A DNA stretch of 46,881 bases from an uncultured Bacteroidales bacterium (GTDB lineage Bacteria > Bacteroidota > Bacteroidia > Bacteroidales > Bacteroidaceae). The first letter of the stretch is position 1. The number at the start of each line of letters is the position of its first letter. This document shows, piece after piece, positions 9,079 to 17,616 of this stretch. The DNA is taken from positions 1 to 46,881 of the forward strand of contig CALEFD010000076.1 in assembly GCA_937876995.1 (NCBI GenBank). The letters run 5' to 3'. Under the pieces are notes generated by a model. The model was not told the DNA's origin. It did not search any database and saw only the letters and a list, made by a program, of their open reading frames with translations. The translations under genes and the position numbers were made by a program.

Positions 9079-10587
9079 ATGGTTAAACATATGACTAAGG
9101 AAGAACTTAAAGAAAGAATAGCTGATTTGGAATGGGAGGACTTTGAAGCAAAGACTGCTAAAAGTGAATTGCCCAAGGATATTTGGGAAAGTGTCAGTTC
9201 TTTCTCCAATTGCTATGGTGGTTGGATAGTTCTTGGTGTGAAGCAAGAGGGTAAAACGTTCTCCATTCAGGGTGTGGATAATATCGAAAAATTGGAGCAA
9301 GATTTCTTCAGCACATTAAGGTCGCAGAAATTCAATGCCCAGTTGATTGCTCAACCAAAAAGATATATTATTGATAATAAGAAGATTTTAGCATTCTATA
9401 TACCTGCGTCAAAAATCAGACCCATTTATTACAATGTACCTTCAAATACATATATACGAATGGGAAGCGGTGACCAGCGAGCAACAGAAGCGGAAATTAA
9501 CGCAATGTTCCGCGACCAATCATTTGGAATAAAGACAGAACAGTTTATTCCTACGAGCAATTTTGATATGGTCAACAGTGCTTCATTGAAGTCATATAGA
9601 AGCTATGTGAAAGCGTATAATCCAGATCGGGCATATCCCGAATTGGATGATGCTTCGTTCTGCAATAAGATTAAATTTTTGAACGATAATGGTGAAATTT
9701 CCTATTCGTGTCTCTTGATGTTTGGTAAAGGAGAGTATGTCCAGCAATTTGTACCCACCTTTGCATTAAGTTATCTCGAGATACCCGGCATAGATATTGC
9801 CAGTGCCAAGCAGCGTTATACCTATAAATTACCTGAACAGGACAATATTTGGGAATCGTATTTAATTATTATGAGACGATTGCAGACTGTTGTAAATGTA
9901 CCTTTTGGTAAGATAAATCACCTTGGCGTTGCAGAGCACGATACATCGATGTCTGATATTGTCAGAGAGGCTCTTGTGAATTTCTGCCAGCATGCAGATT
10001 ACTTTAGCCCTCTTAGGTCTTCGATACATGTATTCCTGAATCGCATAGAGTTCTTGAATGCAGGAAGTTTTCCGGTAGCATTAAACAAGATGGTTGGCAA
10101 GTTCTTCTCTATGGCAAGAAATCCGGGTATCTCAAAAATGTTCCGTTGGGCAGATTTGTGTGAGAACGAAGGTTTTGGTCTGGATGAATTGCTATCGTGG
10201 CAAAAGATTACCAACTCCAAGGTTGAGATTGAAAGTGAAAGAGAATTTTCGAGAGTAATTTTATATCTCCCTGAAAATGGCGCGAATCTTGGCGCGAATG
10301 AGGCTCAAACCGCACAGAGTGGCGCGAATCTTGGCGCGAATGAGGCTCAAACCGCACAGGGTGGCGCGAATCTTGGCGCGAACAAGCAACGCATATTACA
10401 TGCAATTCAGATTGACAATACACTGTCTGTCCTTAAACTTCAAGTCTTGACCAATATTCCACTACGAACCTTACAACGCGAAGTAAATGAACTGATTGCA
10501 CTTGGGGTACTCGAAAAAGGAGGAACAAGAAAAAATATTATTTGGACTATAAAGAATATAAATAAGTTAACTTTACAAGACCTGTGA
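9079..10587 (+). CDS. AlbA_2 (Schlafen-type) ATP-binding transcriptional regulator-like protein
   Basis: A 502-aa protein of the COG2865 type. The start at 9079 (MVKHMTKEE) was chosen because the longer frame would overlap the pump gene and add a non-native hydrophobic leader. Domains in order: an AlbA_2 nucleic-acid-binding domain (about 10-140), with the SFSNCYGGWIVLGV core and the R..Y.R.G...R conserved strand; a middle region resembling the RecG C-terminal/GHKL-like ATPase domain (VREALVNFCQHADYF, then the RIEFLNAGSFP strand); a repetitive linker made of GANLGAN units (about 401-435); and a winged helix at the end (LRTLQREVNELIALGVLEKGG). Such proteins are annotated as regulators, and AlbA_2 domains also occur in defence proteins; the actual role is unknown. 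It is monocistronic, behind a pump operon. Confidence 0.8.
   Translation: MVKHMTKEELKERIADLEWEDFEAKTAKSELPKDIWESVSSFSNCYGGWIVLGVKQEGKTFSIQGVDNIEKLEQDFFSTLRSQKFNAQLIAQPKRYIIDNKKILAFYIPASKIRPIYYNVPSNTYIRMGSGDQRATEAEINAMFRDQSFGIKTEQFIPTSNFDMVNSASLKSYRSYVKAYNPDRAYPELDDASFCNKIKFLNDNGEISYSCLLMFGKGEYVQQFVPTFALSYLEIPGIDIASAKQRYTYKLPEQDNIWESYLIIMRRLQTVVNVPFGKINHLGVAEHDTSMSDIVREALVNFCQHADYFSPLRSSIHVFLNRIEFLNAGSFPVALNKMVGKFFSMARNPGISKMFRWADLCENEGFGLDELLSWQKITNSKVEIESEREFSRVILYLPENGANLGANEAQTAQSGANLGANEAQTAQGGANLGANKQRILHAIQIDNTLSVLKLQVLTNIPLRTLQREVNELIALGVLEKGGTRKNIIWTIKNINKLTLQDL
10279..10382 (+). repeat. 42-bp in-frame tandem repeat (2 full copies plus partial)
   Basis: A 42-bp unit begins with GGCGCGAATCTTGGCGCGAA and is present at 10279-10320, again at 10321-10362 with a single base change, then as a partial third copy at 10363-10382. 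It encodes GANLGANEAQTAQ(S/G) twice plus GANLGAN. Each unit itself contains a doubled GGCGCGAA core. The near-perfect identity points to recent expansion, and the unit is a multiple of three so copy-number change keeps the frame. Confidence 0.95.
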
Positions 10588-10640
10588 TATGAGAAAAAAG
10601 TATTCAATATAGCAGTTATGATAACTGAATAAACAGAAGA

Positions 10641-10667
10641 GGGGTTCGCTTGTGTGATGTGAACCCC
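10641..10667. terminator. Hairpin between convergent genes, probable terminator
   Basis: GGGGTTCGC (10641-10649) pairs with GTGAACCCC (10659-10667), giving a 9-bp stem with one wobble pair and a 9-nt loop. It lies between the stops of the AlbA_2 gene and ackA, so it could end both transcripts. There is no strong T run on either side, which lowers confidence. Confidence 0.5.
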
Positions 10668-10689
10668 TATATGTTTATGACTGGTTTAA

Positions 10690-11895
10690 TTATAGTGAGC
10701 GGAGAATATCCATTGTGTCGGTTGCAATCATCAGCTCTTCATCGGTAGGAAGAACTACAACCTTTACTTTGGATTCTTTTGTAGATATGATGCCGTCTTT
10801 ACCAAACATGACTTCTGCATTTATCTTCTTGTCTATGTTGATTCCCAGGAATTCCAAACCTTCACATACAGATTCGCGTATTTCGTGACGGTTTTCACCT
10901 ACGCCACCTGTGAATATCACTACATCTACACCACCCATAGCAGCAGCGTATGCACCAATATATTTCTTAATGCTGTAGGAATACATCTGTTTTGCCAATT
11001 CTGCGCGTTTGTTACCATCTGCAACGGCAGCGGATACTTCGCGCATATCGGATGATACTCCCGATATGCCTAACAGACCTGATTGTTTGTTAAGCAAGTT
11101 GGATATGCCTGTTGGGGTTAATCCCTCTTTTTCCATAATGAATGTAACTGCACCGGCATCGATATTACCGCTACGTGTACCCATCATTATACCGTCTAAC
11201 GGAGTCAATCCCATTGTGGTGTCTATGCTCTTGCCGTCTTTAACGGCTGTTATAGAACCACCGTTACCTATGTGACAGGTGATAATCTTGCTACCTTCTG
11301 CCTTGATTCCCAAATATTCGCAAATCTTTGATGATACGTAGCGATGTGATGTTCCGTGGAAACCATAGCGACGTACACCGTATTTTTCATATAGTGAATA
11401 TGGAATTGCGTACAGATATGCATAGTCGGGCATTGTTTGGTGGAATGCTGTGTCGAATACACCTACCTGAGGAATGTTAGGCAATAGTTCCTGAACGGCA
11501 TTTACACCCTTAAGGTTTGCAGGGTTGTGCAGAGGTGCCAAATCGTTGCAAGCTGCAAATGCTTCCAATACATCTTTGGTAAGCAGTACGCTCTGATTGA
11601 ATCGTTCGCCTCCGTGTACCATTCTATGACCTACAGCGTCCAATTCGTCCAGTGATTTGAGTGCGCCTACCTTTGGGTTGGTAAGCATTTCAAAGATGAA
11701 CTTTACACCACAAGTGTGTTCAGGAATGTCTTTTTCAATTATCTCTTTTTCTCCGTCAGGTGTGGTAAACTTTAGGAATGATCCTTTCATTCCAATTTTT
11801 TCTATACCGCCTTGTGCGGTTACTTCGTTGGCATCCATATCAAATAGTTTGTATTTGATAGATGAACTGCCGCAATTCAATACCAATATTTTCAT
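10690..11895 (-). CDS. ackA: Acetate kinase
   Basis: Converts acetyl phosphate and ADP to acetate and ATP, the ATP-yielding last step of acetate fermentation in the cytoplasm. The 401-aa protein has the ASKHA-fold signatures: the N-terminal MKILVLNCGSSSIKYKLF phosphate-binding strand, the GHRMVHGGERF segment, the RRYGFHGTSHRYVS acetokinase signature, and the C-terminal FTGGVGENRHEIRE nucleotide-binding loop. Length and start match the family exactly. It lies 12 nt downstream of pta on the same strand, the standard operon. Confidence 0.98.
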   Translation of the reverse strand: MKILVLNCGSSSIKYKLFDMDANEVTAQGGIEKIGMKGSFLKFTTPDGEKEIIEKDIPEHTCGVKFIFEMLTNPKVGALKSLDELDAVGHRMVHGGERFNQSVLLTKDVLEAFAACNDLAPLHNPANLKGVNAVQELLPNIPQVGVFDTAFHQTMPDYAYLYAIPYSLYEKYGVRRYGFHGTSHRYVSSKICEYLGIKAEGSKIITCHIGNGGSITAVKDGKSIDTTMGLTPLDGIMMGTRSGNIDAGAVTFIMEKEGLTPTGISNLLNKQSGLLGISGVSSDMREVSAAVADGNKRAELAKQMYSYSIKKYIGAYAAAMGGVDVVIFTGGVGENRHEIRESVCEGLEFLGINIDKKINAEVMFGKDGIISTKESKVKVVVLPTDEELMIATDTMDILRSL

Positions 11896-11907
11896 TTCTT
11901 GTATCTT

Positions 11908-12915
11908 TTATTTTGCAGTCATAGCCTGACAGGCTGTTACTGCTACCATTTTATAAATATCGTCTATGGAACATCCGCGTGAAAGGTCGTTTACCGGACG
12001 TGCAATACCCTGAAGGATAGGACCTATAGCATCTGCATTGCCCAAACGCTGTACTAATTTGTAAGCTATGTTTCCTACTTCCAACGATGGGAATACCAAA
12101 ACGTTTGCTTTACCTGCTATTTCTGAACCCGGAGCTTTGCTTGCGCCTACTGATGGTACTATGGCTGCATCGGCCTGAAGCTCGCCGTCTATCTTTAGTT
12201 CCGGAGCAAGTTCTTTTGCCAGTTGCAATGCGGTGGTTACTTTATCTACACATTCGTGTTTTGCAGAACCCTTTGTAGAGAAACTGGTAAGCGCTACTCT
12301 TGGTTCGCTGAATCCGGCTACTGCTTTTGCAGTTACTGCAGAACTTACTGCTATCTGTGCCAGCTGAGCTGCATCCGGAACAGGTGTTACAGCGCAATCG
12401 GCAAATACCATAATTCCGTTTTCACCGTATTGTGGTGTGTTGGTTATCATAATGAATGCACCCGAAACGCAACTTATGCCCGGAGCTGTTTTGATTATCT
12501 GCAATGCCGGGCGCAATACGTTTCCTGTGGTGTTCTGAGCACCTGCCAACTGACCATCGGCATCGCCATTCTTAATTATCAGACAGCCTAAGTAGAGTGG
12601 GTCGGTTACTTTTTTTCTGGCCTCTTCTATAGTCATGCCCTTTGATTTGCGAAGTTCAAACAGCAGATTTGCATACTCTTCGCTTTTGGGGTTGTTTTCA
12701 GGGTCTATGATAGTTGCCTTGTCAATATTCTTTAAGCCCCATTCAGCAGCCTTTGACGCTATCTCTGCTGCATTGCCTATGAGAATAAGGTCTGCAACTT
12801 GATCGGCTAAAAGCATATCGGCAGCTTTTAGTGTTCGTTCTTCTGTTCCTTCCGGAAGTACAATGCGCTGCTTGTTCTGTTTGGCACGCGCAATGATTTG
12901 GTTCATCAGTTCCAT
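11908..12915 (-). CDS. pta: Phosphate acetyltransferase
   Basis: Transfers the acetyl group of acetyl-CoA to phosphate, supplying acetyl phosphate to the acetate kinase encoded directly downstream. At 335 aa this is the short, single-domain form that consists only of the catalytic PTA_PTB domain and lacks the long N-terminal regulatory part of the E. coli enzyme. Recognisable segments are RIVLPEGTEERTLKAADML at the N-terminus, the ADGQLAGAQNTTGNVLRPAL substrate region, and GSEIAGKANVLVFPSLEVGN near the C-terminus. The chosen ATG at 12915 gives the usual length. Confidence 0.97.
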   Translation of the reverse strand: MELMNQIIARAKQNKQRIVLPEGTEERTLKAADMLLADQVADLILIGNAAEIASKAAEWGLKNIDKATIIDPENNPKSEEYANLLFELRKSKGMTIEEARKKVTDPLYLGCLIIKNGDADGQLAGAQNTTGNVLRPALQIIKTAPGISCVSGAFIMITNTPQYGENGIMVFADCAVTPVPDAAQLAQIAVSSAVTAKAVAGFSEPRVALTSFSTKGSAKHECVDKVTTALQLAKELAPELKIDGELQADAAIVPSVGASKAPGSEIAGKANVLVFPSLEVGNIAYKLVQRLGNADAIGPILQGIARPVNDLSRGCSIDDIYKMVAVTACQAMTAK

Positions 12916-12960
12916 ATATTCTTGTTTTATTTTGTTTTCTGTTAATCGACTGCGAAGTTA

Positions 12961-12968
12961 CAAAACTA
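12961..12968 (-). promoter_or_regulatory. -7 element of the pta-ackA operon
   Basis: On the minus strand the sequence reads TAGTTTTG, a match to TAnnTTTG. The expected TTTG about 20 nt further upstream is not present. Transcription would start near 12954, leaving about 40 nt of leader before pta. Confidence 0.4.
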
Positions 12969-13006
12969 TTCCATATTTAGGGATATTTCCGGTAACTATC
13001 TGATGT

Positions 13007-14587
13007 TCAAGAATGGCTGTTTATAAATTCAAAAGCCGATTCGGCGCATCTCTCTCCATCTACAGCCGACGATACTATTCCTCCGGCATAACCGGCTCCT
13101 TCGCCACATGGGAAGAGGCCTTCCGTAGTGGTGTGTTGCAGTGTTTCGCTGTTTCTAACTATACGTACAGGCGATGATGTTCTGGTTTCGGCAGCAATAA
13201 GTGTGGCTTGCGATGTTAAGAATCCGTGACTGCTGCGCCCAAATACCTGAAATGCCTGTTGCATTCTTTTTACTATAAAGTTTGGCATCCAAAAGTGCAG
13301 TGGCGATGATATCAATCCCGGTGTATATGATGTGGAGGGTAGGTCGTAGCTTAGTTTGCCATTTACAAAATCGGTCATACGTTGTGCAGGGGCGGTTTGG
13401 CGCATGTTGCCGGCTAACCAACAACTGCGTTCCAATTCTTCCTGGAAACGCATCATCAGCAGTGGGTTTTTCATATCGTCATCGTTTTTGGCAATATCCT
13501 CTATCCTGGTCTCTACCACCATTCCCGAATTGCTCCATTTGGAGTTTCTGCCGGAAGGTGACATTCCGTTTACCACTATCTGTTCCGGTCCCGATGCTGC
13601 CGGTACTACAAAACCACCCGGACACATACAGAAACTATATACTCCGCGTCCATCTACTTGGGTTACGTAGCTATATTCTGCTGCAGGCAGGTATTTGCCA
13701 CGTCCGTTTTTATTGTGATATTGTAGTCGGTCTATCAGTTCCGAAGGGTGTTCCAAACGGGTTCCTACTGCCAACGATTTGGCCTCTATCTCTATGCCGG
13801 CTGTGTGCAGATAGCTATATACATCGCGTGCGGAATGTCCTGTGGCCAAGATTACAGGGCCCATAAACTGTTTTTCTGTACCGTTGTTTACGGCCTCTAT
13901 GCCTATGGCTCTGTTCTCTTTTATGATGATGCCTGTCATTTTGGTTTCAAAATGGACTTCTCCACCCGATGTTATTATGGTGTTACGCATATTTTCTATC
14001 ACGCGCGGCAGTTTGTCTGTACCTATATGCGGATGTGCATCGCTCAGTATGGCTGTGCTTGCTCCGTGTTGACAGAATATGTTGAGTATGCGTTCTGTGT
14101 TGCCTCTTTTTTTGCTTCGCGTATATAGTTTTCCATCGGAATAGGCTCCTGCTCCGCCTTCGCCAAAGCTGTAGTTCGATTCAGGATTTATTTTGTGTGA
14201 ACGTGTAATGTCTGCTATATCAGTTTTTCTTTCTCGAACGTTTTTGCCTCGTTCTATGACTATGGGGCGTAAACCGAGTTCTATCAATCGGAGTGCTGCA
14301 AACAGTCCTCCGGGGCCTGCTCCCACTACCACTACCGCAGGCTTATCGCTTACATTGGGGTAATCTATTCGGTTGTATTCGCTTTCAGTGGGCTCTTCGT
14401 TTATGAATACCCTTACTTTAAGGTTTACAAATATTGTGCGCTGACGGGCATCGATGCTCTTTTTTAATACTCTTACTGCATTGATGGTTCTTACATCGAA
14501 TCCGCATTGGCGTGATACGGTCTCTTTAATTGCCTGTTCGTTGTAGGCAAATTGTGGCTCTGTTCTTAGTTGTATCTCCTGTATCAT
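13007..14587 (-). CDS. FAD-dependent oxidoreductase (COG2509 type)
   Basis: A 526-aa flavoprotein of an uncharacterised dehydrogenase family conserved in Bacteroidota and Firmicutes. An N-terminal domain of about 80 residues (MIQEIQLRTEPQF...) precedes a Rossmann FAD-binding motif GAGPGG at residues 89-94 followed by an ERG strand end (RPIVIERG). The FGEGGAGAYSDGKLYTR segment and the C-terminal FPCGEGAGYAGGIVSSAVDG flavin-contacting loop are both intact. The substrate is unknown. It is the last gene of a pnuC-like/radA/oxidoreductase run, 3 nt after radA, so it is very likely cotranscribed, but nothing in the sequence links it functionally to DNA repair. Confidence 0.85.
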   Translation of the reverse strand: MIQEIQLRTEPQFAYNEQAIKETVSRQCGFDVRTINAVRVLKKSIDARQRTIFVNLKVRVFINEEPTESEYNRIDYPNVSDKPAVVVVGAGPGGLFAALRLIELGLRPIVIERGKNVRERKTDIADITRSHKINPESNYSFGEGGAGAYSDGKLYTRSKKRGNTERILNIFCQHGASTAILSDAHPHIGTDKLPRVIENMRNTIITSGGEVHFETKMTGIIIKENRAIGIEAVNNGTEKQFMGPVILATGHSARDVYSYLHTAGIEIEAKSLAVGTRLEHPSELIDRLQYHNKNGRGKYLPAAEYSYVTQVDGRGVYSFCMCPGGFVVPAASGPEQIVVNGMSPSGRNSKWSNSGMVVETRIEDIAKNDDDMKNPLLMMRFQEELERSCWLAGNMRQTAPAQRMTDFVNGKLSYDLPSTSYTPGLISSPLHFWMPNFIVKRMQQAFQVFGRSSHGFLTSQATLIAAETRTSSPVRIVRNSETLQHTTTEGLFPCGEGAGYAGGIVSSAVDGERCAESAFEFINSHS

Positions 14588-14590
14588 TGT

Positions 14591-15973
14591 TTAACCGAAT
14601 ATGTAGCGGAATGCCTCTTCTACTTTTTGTGCCGGCAGTATCTCTATTTTTATCTTTTTCTTTTCAAGACCTGCCATATTGTTTTTGGGGATGATTATCT
14701 GTTTGAATCCTAATTTTTCTGCCTCTGATATGCGTTGCTCTATACGGCTTACGGGACGTATTTCACCCGATAGCCCTATTTCGCCTGTCATACAGATGGT
14801 GCGGTCTATGGCTATATCAAGACTGCTGGAGAGTATTGCGCTTATTACAGCCAGGTCTATGGCGGGGTCGTTTACCTTCAGTCCACCGGCTATGTTCAGA
14901 AATACATCTTTTTGTCCTAATTTAAAGCCTACGCGTTTTTCAAGTACTGCCAGAAGCATATTCATTCTGCGTATGTCAAAGCCTATGGCAGAACGTTGCG
15001 GTGTGCCATAAACGGCTGTGCTGACCAATGCCTGTGCCTCTATAAGGAACGGACGTGCTCCCTCTATGGTGCTGGCTATGGATACTCCGCTCATTCCGCT
15101 GTGGTTGTCGCTTAGCAACAGTTCCGATGGGTTTGATACCTCTCGCAGTCCGGATTGTTGCATTTCGTATATTCCAAGTTCTGCTGTACTGCCAAATCTG
15201 TTCTTGATAGGGCGCAGAATACGGTACATATAGTGTTGATCGCCTTCAAACTGTAGTACTGTATCTACTATGTGTTCCAATATTTTAGGACCAGCTATGC
15301 TGCCCTCTTTGGTTATGTGGCCTATCAGTATGGTAGGGGTGTTGCTCTCTTTTGCGTATTTAAGCAGTGATGCGGCACACTCTCTGACCTGTGTTATACT
15401 GCCCGGTGATGAATCGGCATTTTCGGTGGATATGGTCTGTATGGAGTCTATCACCACAATTTCAGGCTGTAACTCTTTTATCTGTCTGTAGATATTTTCC
15501 AATGATGTTTCACACAGTATGTTCAGATGCTCTGTTTGCGATATGTCTCCTCTCGACAGGCGTTCTGCTCTTAGTTTGATTTGGCGTGCGCTCTCTTCGC
15601 CCGATACGTAGAGTATCTTTTTGTCTTTTACCTGCAGAGCAGTTTGTAATATCAAAGTGGATTTGCCTATTCCGGGTTCTCCTCCTAATAGTACCAACGA
15701 ACCCTTTACTAATCCGCCGCCAAGTACGCGATTCAGTTCGGAATCGAACATATTGTATCTTATCTCTTCACTACTCTCTATTTCAGAAAGTTGTGTGGGC
15801 TCTGTATGTAACTGCGCACCAAATGCTTTTTTATGGATTTCGGCGGGTTTATCGCTTATCTTCTGCTCTACAAATGTGTTCCATCTGCCGCAAGCGGGAC
15901 ATTTTCCACTCCATTTGGGAGTGTCATATCCACATTCGGTACATACGAATGCTGTTTTTTCTTTGTTTGCCAT
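14591..15973 (-). CDS. radA: DNA repair protein RadA
   Basis: RecA-like ATPase that processes recombination intermediates by promoting branch migration. The 460-aa protein has all three expected parts: an N-terminal zinc finger with Cys11, Cys14, Cys25 and Cys28; a RecA-type core with Walker A GGEPGIGKST at residues 97-106 and the RadA-specific KNRFG motif (LRPIKNRFGSTAELG); and a C-terminal Lon-like domain (AIDLAVISAILSS, GEIGLSGEIRPV). Length is typical. It lies 4 nt downstream of the PnuC-like gene and 3 nt upstream of the oxidoreductase. Confidence 0.97.
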   Translation of the reverse strand: MANKEKTAFVCTECGYDTPKWSGKCPACGRWNTFVEQKISDKPAEIHKKAFGAQLHTEPTQLSEIESSEEIRYNMFDSELNRVLGGGLVKGSLVLLGGEPGIGKSTLILQTALQVKDKKILYVSGEESARQIKLRAERLSRGDISQTEHLNILCETSLENIYRQIKELQPEIVVIDSIQTISTENADSSPGSITQVRECAASLLKYAKESNTPTILIGHITKEGSIAGPKILEHIVDTVLQFEGDQHYMYRILRPIKNRFGSTAELGIYEMQQSGLREVSNPSELLLSDNHSGMSGVSIASTIEGARPFLIEAQALVSTAVYGTPQRSAIGFDIRRMNMLLAVLEKRVGFKLGQKDVFLNIAGGLKVNDPAIDLAVISAILSSSLDIAIDRTICMTGEIGLSGEIRPVSRIEQRISEAEKLGFKQIIIPKNNMAGLEKKKIKIEILPAQKVEEAFRYIFG

Positions 15974-15977
15974 AGTA

Positions 15978-16703
15978 TTATTTTTTGTTCAGTTTTATCC
16001 AGACTATTACGCCACGCAGTGAATTTAGCAGGAAGAACAGTGACTGTATCATCATTATTACGGCATATTGTTCTCCTCTGATTGTGGCTATTATCCACAT
16101 GGTGATTGTGGCGCTGTTAAGCAGTAACCATAAGAACCACTGTTCAATAAATGCAAAGGTCAGTACAAACTGCGTTACTATCATTATGCCTGTACGTACA
16201 GCATCCATTACCGGCAGATTACCGTTGGTGGTTTGCAGTATTAGGTATATGACGGCTATCAGTGCTATACTGGATATGGCTGTCAGCAGGCGTTGCTTAT
16301 TGTTCATCCAACGTGTTTTGATGGTGGCTGTGCCATCGCCTTGCTGTCTCTTTTTCCATTGGAAGAAACCTATGAACTGCATTGGCAGGTTGTAAAGCAG
16401 ATAGAGCGCTGCTGAACCGTATATCTCTGCGTGCAGGTAGATGTAGCCGTTCAGTATGGAACCTAAAAAACCAAAGATGAAGTTCTCCATTCTGCCTTTT
16501 GCGCCAAATATTACACACAGTATGCTGCAGAGTCCCGCTGCAAAACTTACTATTTCAAAGTTCTGCTTTACTATGCAAGATACTATACTCAGTGTTATAA
16601 AACCTGCTATAAGAAACCAGTCCCAAATGCGCTGTGTTCTATTCGACGCAAATCCTTTATCTGTTGCTTTTTCTGCTACCATCTCTTCTGTTCTTTTTTT
16701 CAC
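15978..16703 (-). CDS. pnuC: PnuC-family nicotinamide riboside (vitamin precursor) transporter
   Basis: A 241-aa membrane protein with about seven hydrophobic segments. The GKAKGRMEN-like loop (GAKGRMENFIFG), the YNLPMQFIGFFQWKK segment and the C-terminal WLLLNSATITMWII helix with a Trp/Asn pattern fit the PnuC family, whose members bring in nicotinamide riboside by facilitated diffusion coupled to phosphorylation in the cytoplasm. Relatives (PnuT, PnuX) carry thiamine or riboflavin; without a riboswitch or vitamin gene beside it the substrate remains uncertain. First gene of the run ending at 13007. A later start at M8 is possible. No NAD salvage kinase gene is nearby. Confidence 0.85.
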   Translation of the reverse strand: MKKRTEEMVAEKATDKGFASNRTQRIWDWFLIAGFITLSIVSCIVKQNFEIVSFAAGLCSILCVIFGAKGRMENFIFGFLGSILNGYIYLHAEIYGSAALYLLYNLPMQFIGFFQWKKRQQGDGTATIKTRWMNNKQRLLTAISSIALIAVIYLILQTTNGNLPVMDAVRTGIMIVTQFVLTFAFIEQWFLWLLLNSATITMWIIATIRGEQYAVIMMIQSLFFLLNSLRGVIVWIKLNKK

Positions 16704-16735
16704 GCTGTGAAATTACTGCTAAATTTCTCTTCCTG

Positions 16736-16743
16736 CAAATTTA
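16736..16743 (-). promoter_or_regulatory. -7 element of the pnuC-radA operon
   Basis: The minus strand reads TAAATTTG, matching TAnnTTTG, 32 nt upstream of the pnuC start. No good TTTG is found 19-21 nt further upstream, where the broken DUF1016 gene ends. Predicted start of transcription is near 16729. Confidence 0.4.
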
Positions 16744-16756
16744 GTTTTACTCATAC

Positions 16757-17202
16757 CTAATCTTCCTCCTTTTGTTCTGTCAATTTCTTTACAGAGTCAA
16801 TTTCGTTGGCAAGTTCCTCTGTGGTAGGAAGGTACAGCTGGTATTCGCTGGAGACCAATTTAATTGCGTCCGCAGTGTGGACGCAATTGGGTAATTTCGA
16901 TAAAAGACACGTGCTCGTTCTAATTGTCGTACTCCAAATCCGCTGCCATATTCAGGCAAGAGTTGTTTTGACAGATTCTTTATCAGGTATGTTCCATAGT
17001 CGGCTCGTTCTTTACCCTGCTGCTCTTCTTCAAATATTCTTTTGCCTAGATTCCAGTACATCTGTACACGACAAAAGTCCACACTACGGACCGCATTTTT
17101 ACGAGCTTTCTCTATGATGTCTCGAGCATCCAGATAGAGCATTTTAAATGAATGTTCTTCATTAATGTTTAGCTGTTTTTCCTTCATATTTTCGTTTTTC
17201 AT
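16757..17202 (-). pseudogene. DUF1016 (YhcG-type PD-(D/E)XK nuclease) with large internal deletion
   Basis: The first ~112 residues, from ATG at 17202, are a normal DUF1016 N-terminal domain: a helical region with YWNLGKRIFEEEQQGKERA and GFGVRQLERARVFYRNYP, ending at LRTQLNWS. Intact relatives continue for some 200 more residues with the nuclease domain. Here the frame instead runs into 24 unrelated residues and stops at 16789. The +1-shifted frame from about 16860 to the TAG at 16757-16759 reads SEYQLYLPTTEELANEID, which is the characteristic C-terminus of the same family. The middle of the gene, including the catalytic domain, has therefore been lost by an out-of-frame deletion. The remaining N-terminal piece might still be translated but cannot be a nuclease. 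Confidence 0.82.
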
Positions 17203-17483
17203 ATTAGTTTTTCCTAACCTTTCAATAGATTATTCATATGTTCGTGGCAATCTGTCCTGTCGGAGCAAATCGACCGATTTCCATAATCTGGTTTCTATTG
17301 GTTGTATTTTTCAAAAGATTTATTCTGGTCTAAATCTTCGCAAATATAATTTACGTACGAAGTTACGAAAAAATAATTTAATTAGGTAGGAATTACTGAG
17401 ATAAAATATCTTAGGATGTTCTTGTGTTATCAATAGAGGTGTATTTCTCTTTTTGCAAATTTTTAAAAAAATGGGCGGTAGAT
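17203..17483. other. Intergenic region upstream of the thr promoter
   Basis: No gene is supported in these ~280 bases. A minus-strand TATATTTG (complement at 17341-17348) could serve as the -7 element of the broken DUF1016 gene. A compact inverted repeat, AAATCG-AC-CGATTT, lies at 17267-17280; its 2-nt spacer makes it more like a protein-binding site than a terminator, but no partner is known. Confidence 0.5.
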
Positions 17484-17514
17484 TTTGTTCTTAGTATGGC
17501 TTTCACTATTTTTG
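17484..17514 (+). promoter_or_regulatory. Promoter of the threonine operon
   Basis: TTTG at 17484-17487, exactly 19 nt, then TATTTTTG at 17507-17514: a perfect match to the Bacteroidota promoter TTTG-N19-TAnnTTTG. Transcription would start near 17521, about 18 nt before the leader peptide ATG and about 196 nt before thrA. This long leader is what one expects for an operon controlled by attenuation. Confidence 0.8.
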
Positions 17515-17538
17515 CACATTATTATAAATAAGTGTTTG

Positions 17539-17616
17539 ATGATAGTATCGAATTATATAGTTGTTAAGATATGGTTGGCTACAACCACAATGTCGCTTAA
17601 TACCCTTAGGGGTTAG
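17539..17616 (+). CDS. Candidate threonine-operon leader peptide (25 aa)
   Basis: A short frame from ATG 17539 to TAG 17614-17616 encodes 25 residues beginning MIVSNYIVVKIW and continuing LATTTMSLNTLRG. It holds four Thr codons, three of them adjacent (ACA ACC ACA at 17581-17589), and three Ile codons (all ATA). It starts just downstream of a perfect promoter and precedes thrA. Thr and Ile are the two amino acids that regulate the enterobacterial thr operon through ThrL, so the composition fits a ribosome-stalling leader. The Thr codons fall inside a hairpin (GGTTG 17573-17577 with CAACC 17582-17586). No homologue was checked, so the assignment rests on position and codon content. Confidence 0.62.
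   Translation: MIVSNYIVVKIWLATTTMSLNTLRG

Noticed and set aside
10279..10382. Tandem repeat as a CRISPR-like or protein-binding array
   Set aside because: The unit is 42 bp without spacers, in frame and inside a coding sequence; it is a coding minisatellite.
13282..13866. Long plus-strand frames within the oxidoreductase, radA and other minus-strand genes
   Set aside because: They are antisense shadows of well-identified genes, rich in Cys and Arg, and have no promoter or family resemblance.
17267..17280. AAATCG/CGATTT inverted repeat as terminator of an upstream gene
   Set aside because: Only six pairs and a 2-nt spacer, and no T run; recorded as an uncharacterised inverted repeat.
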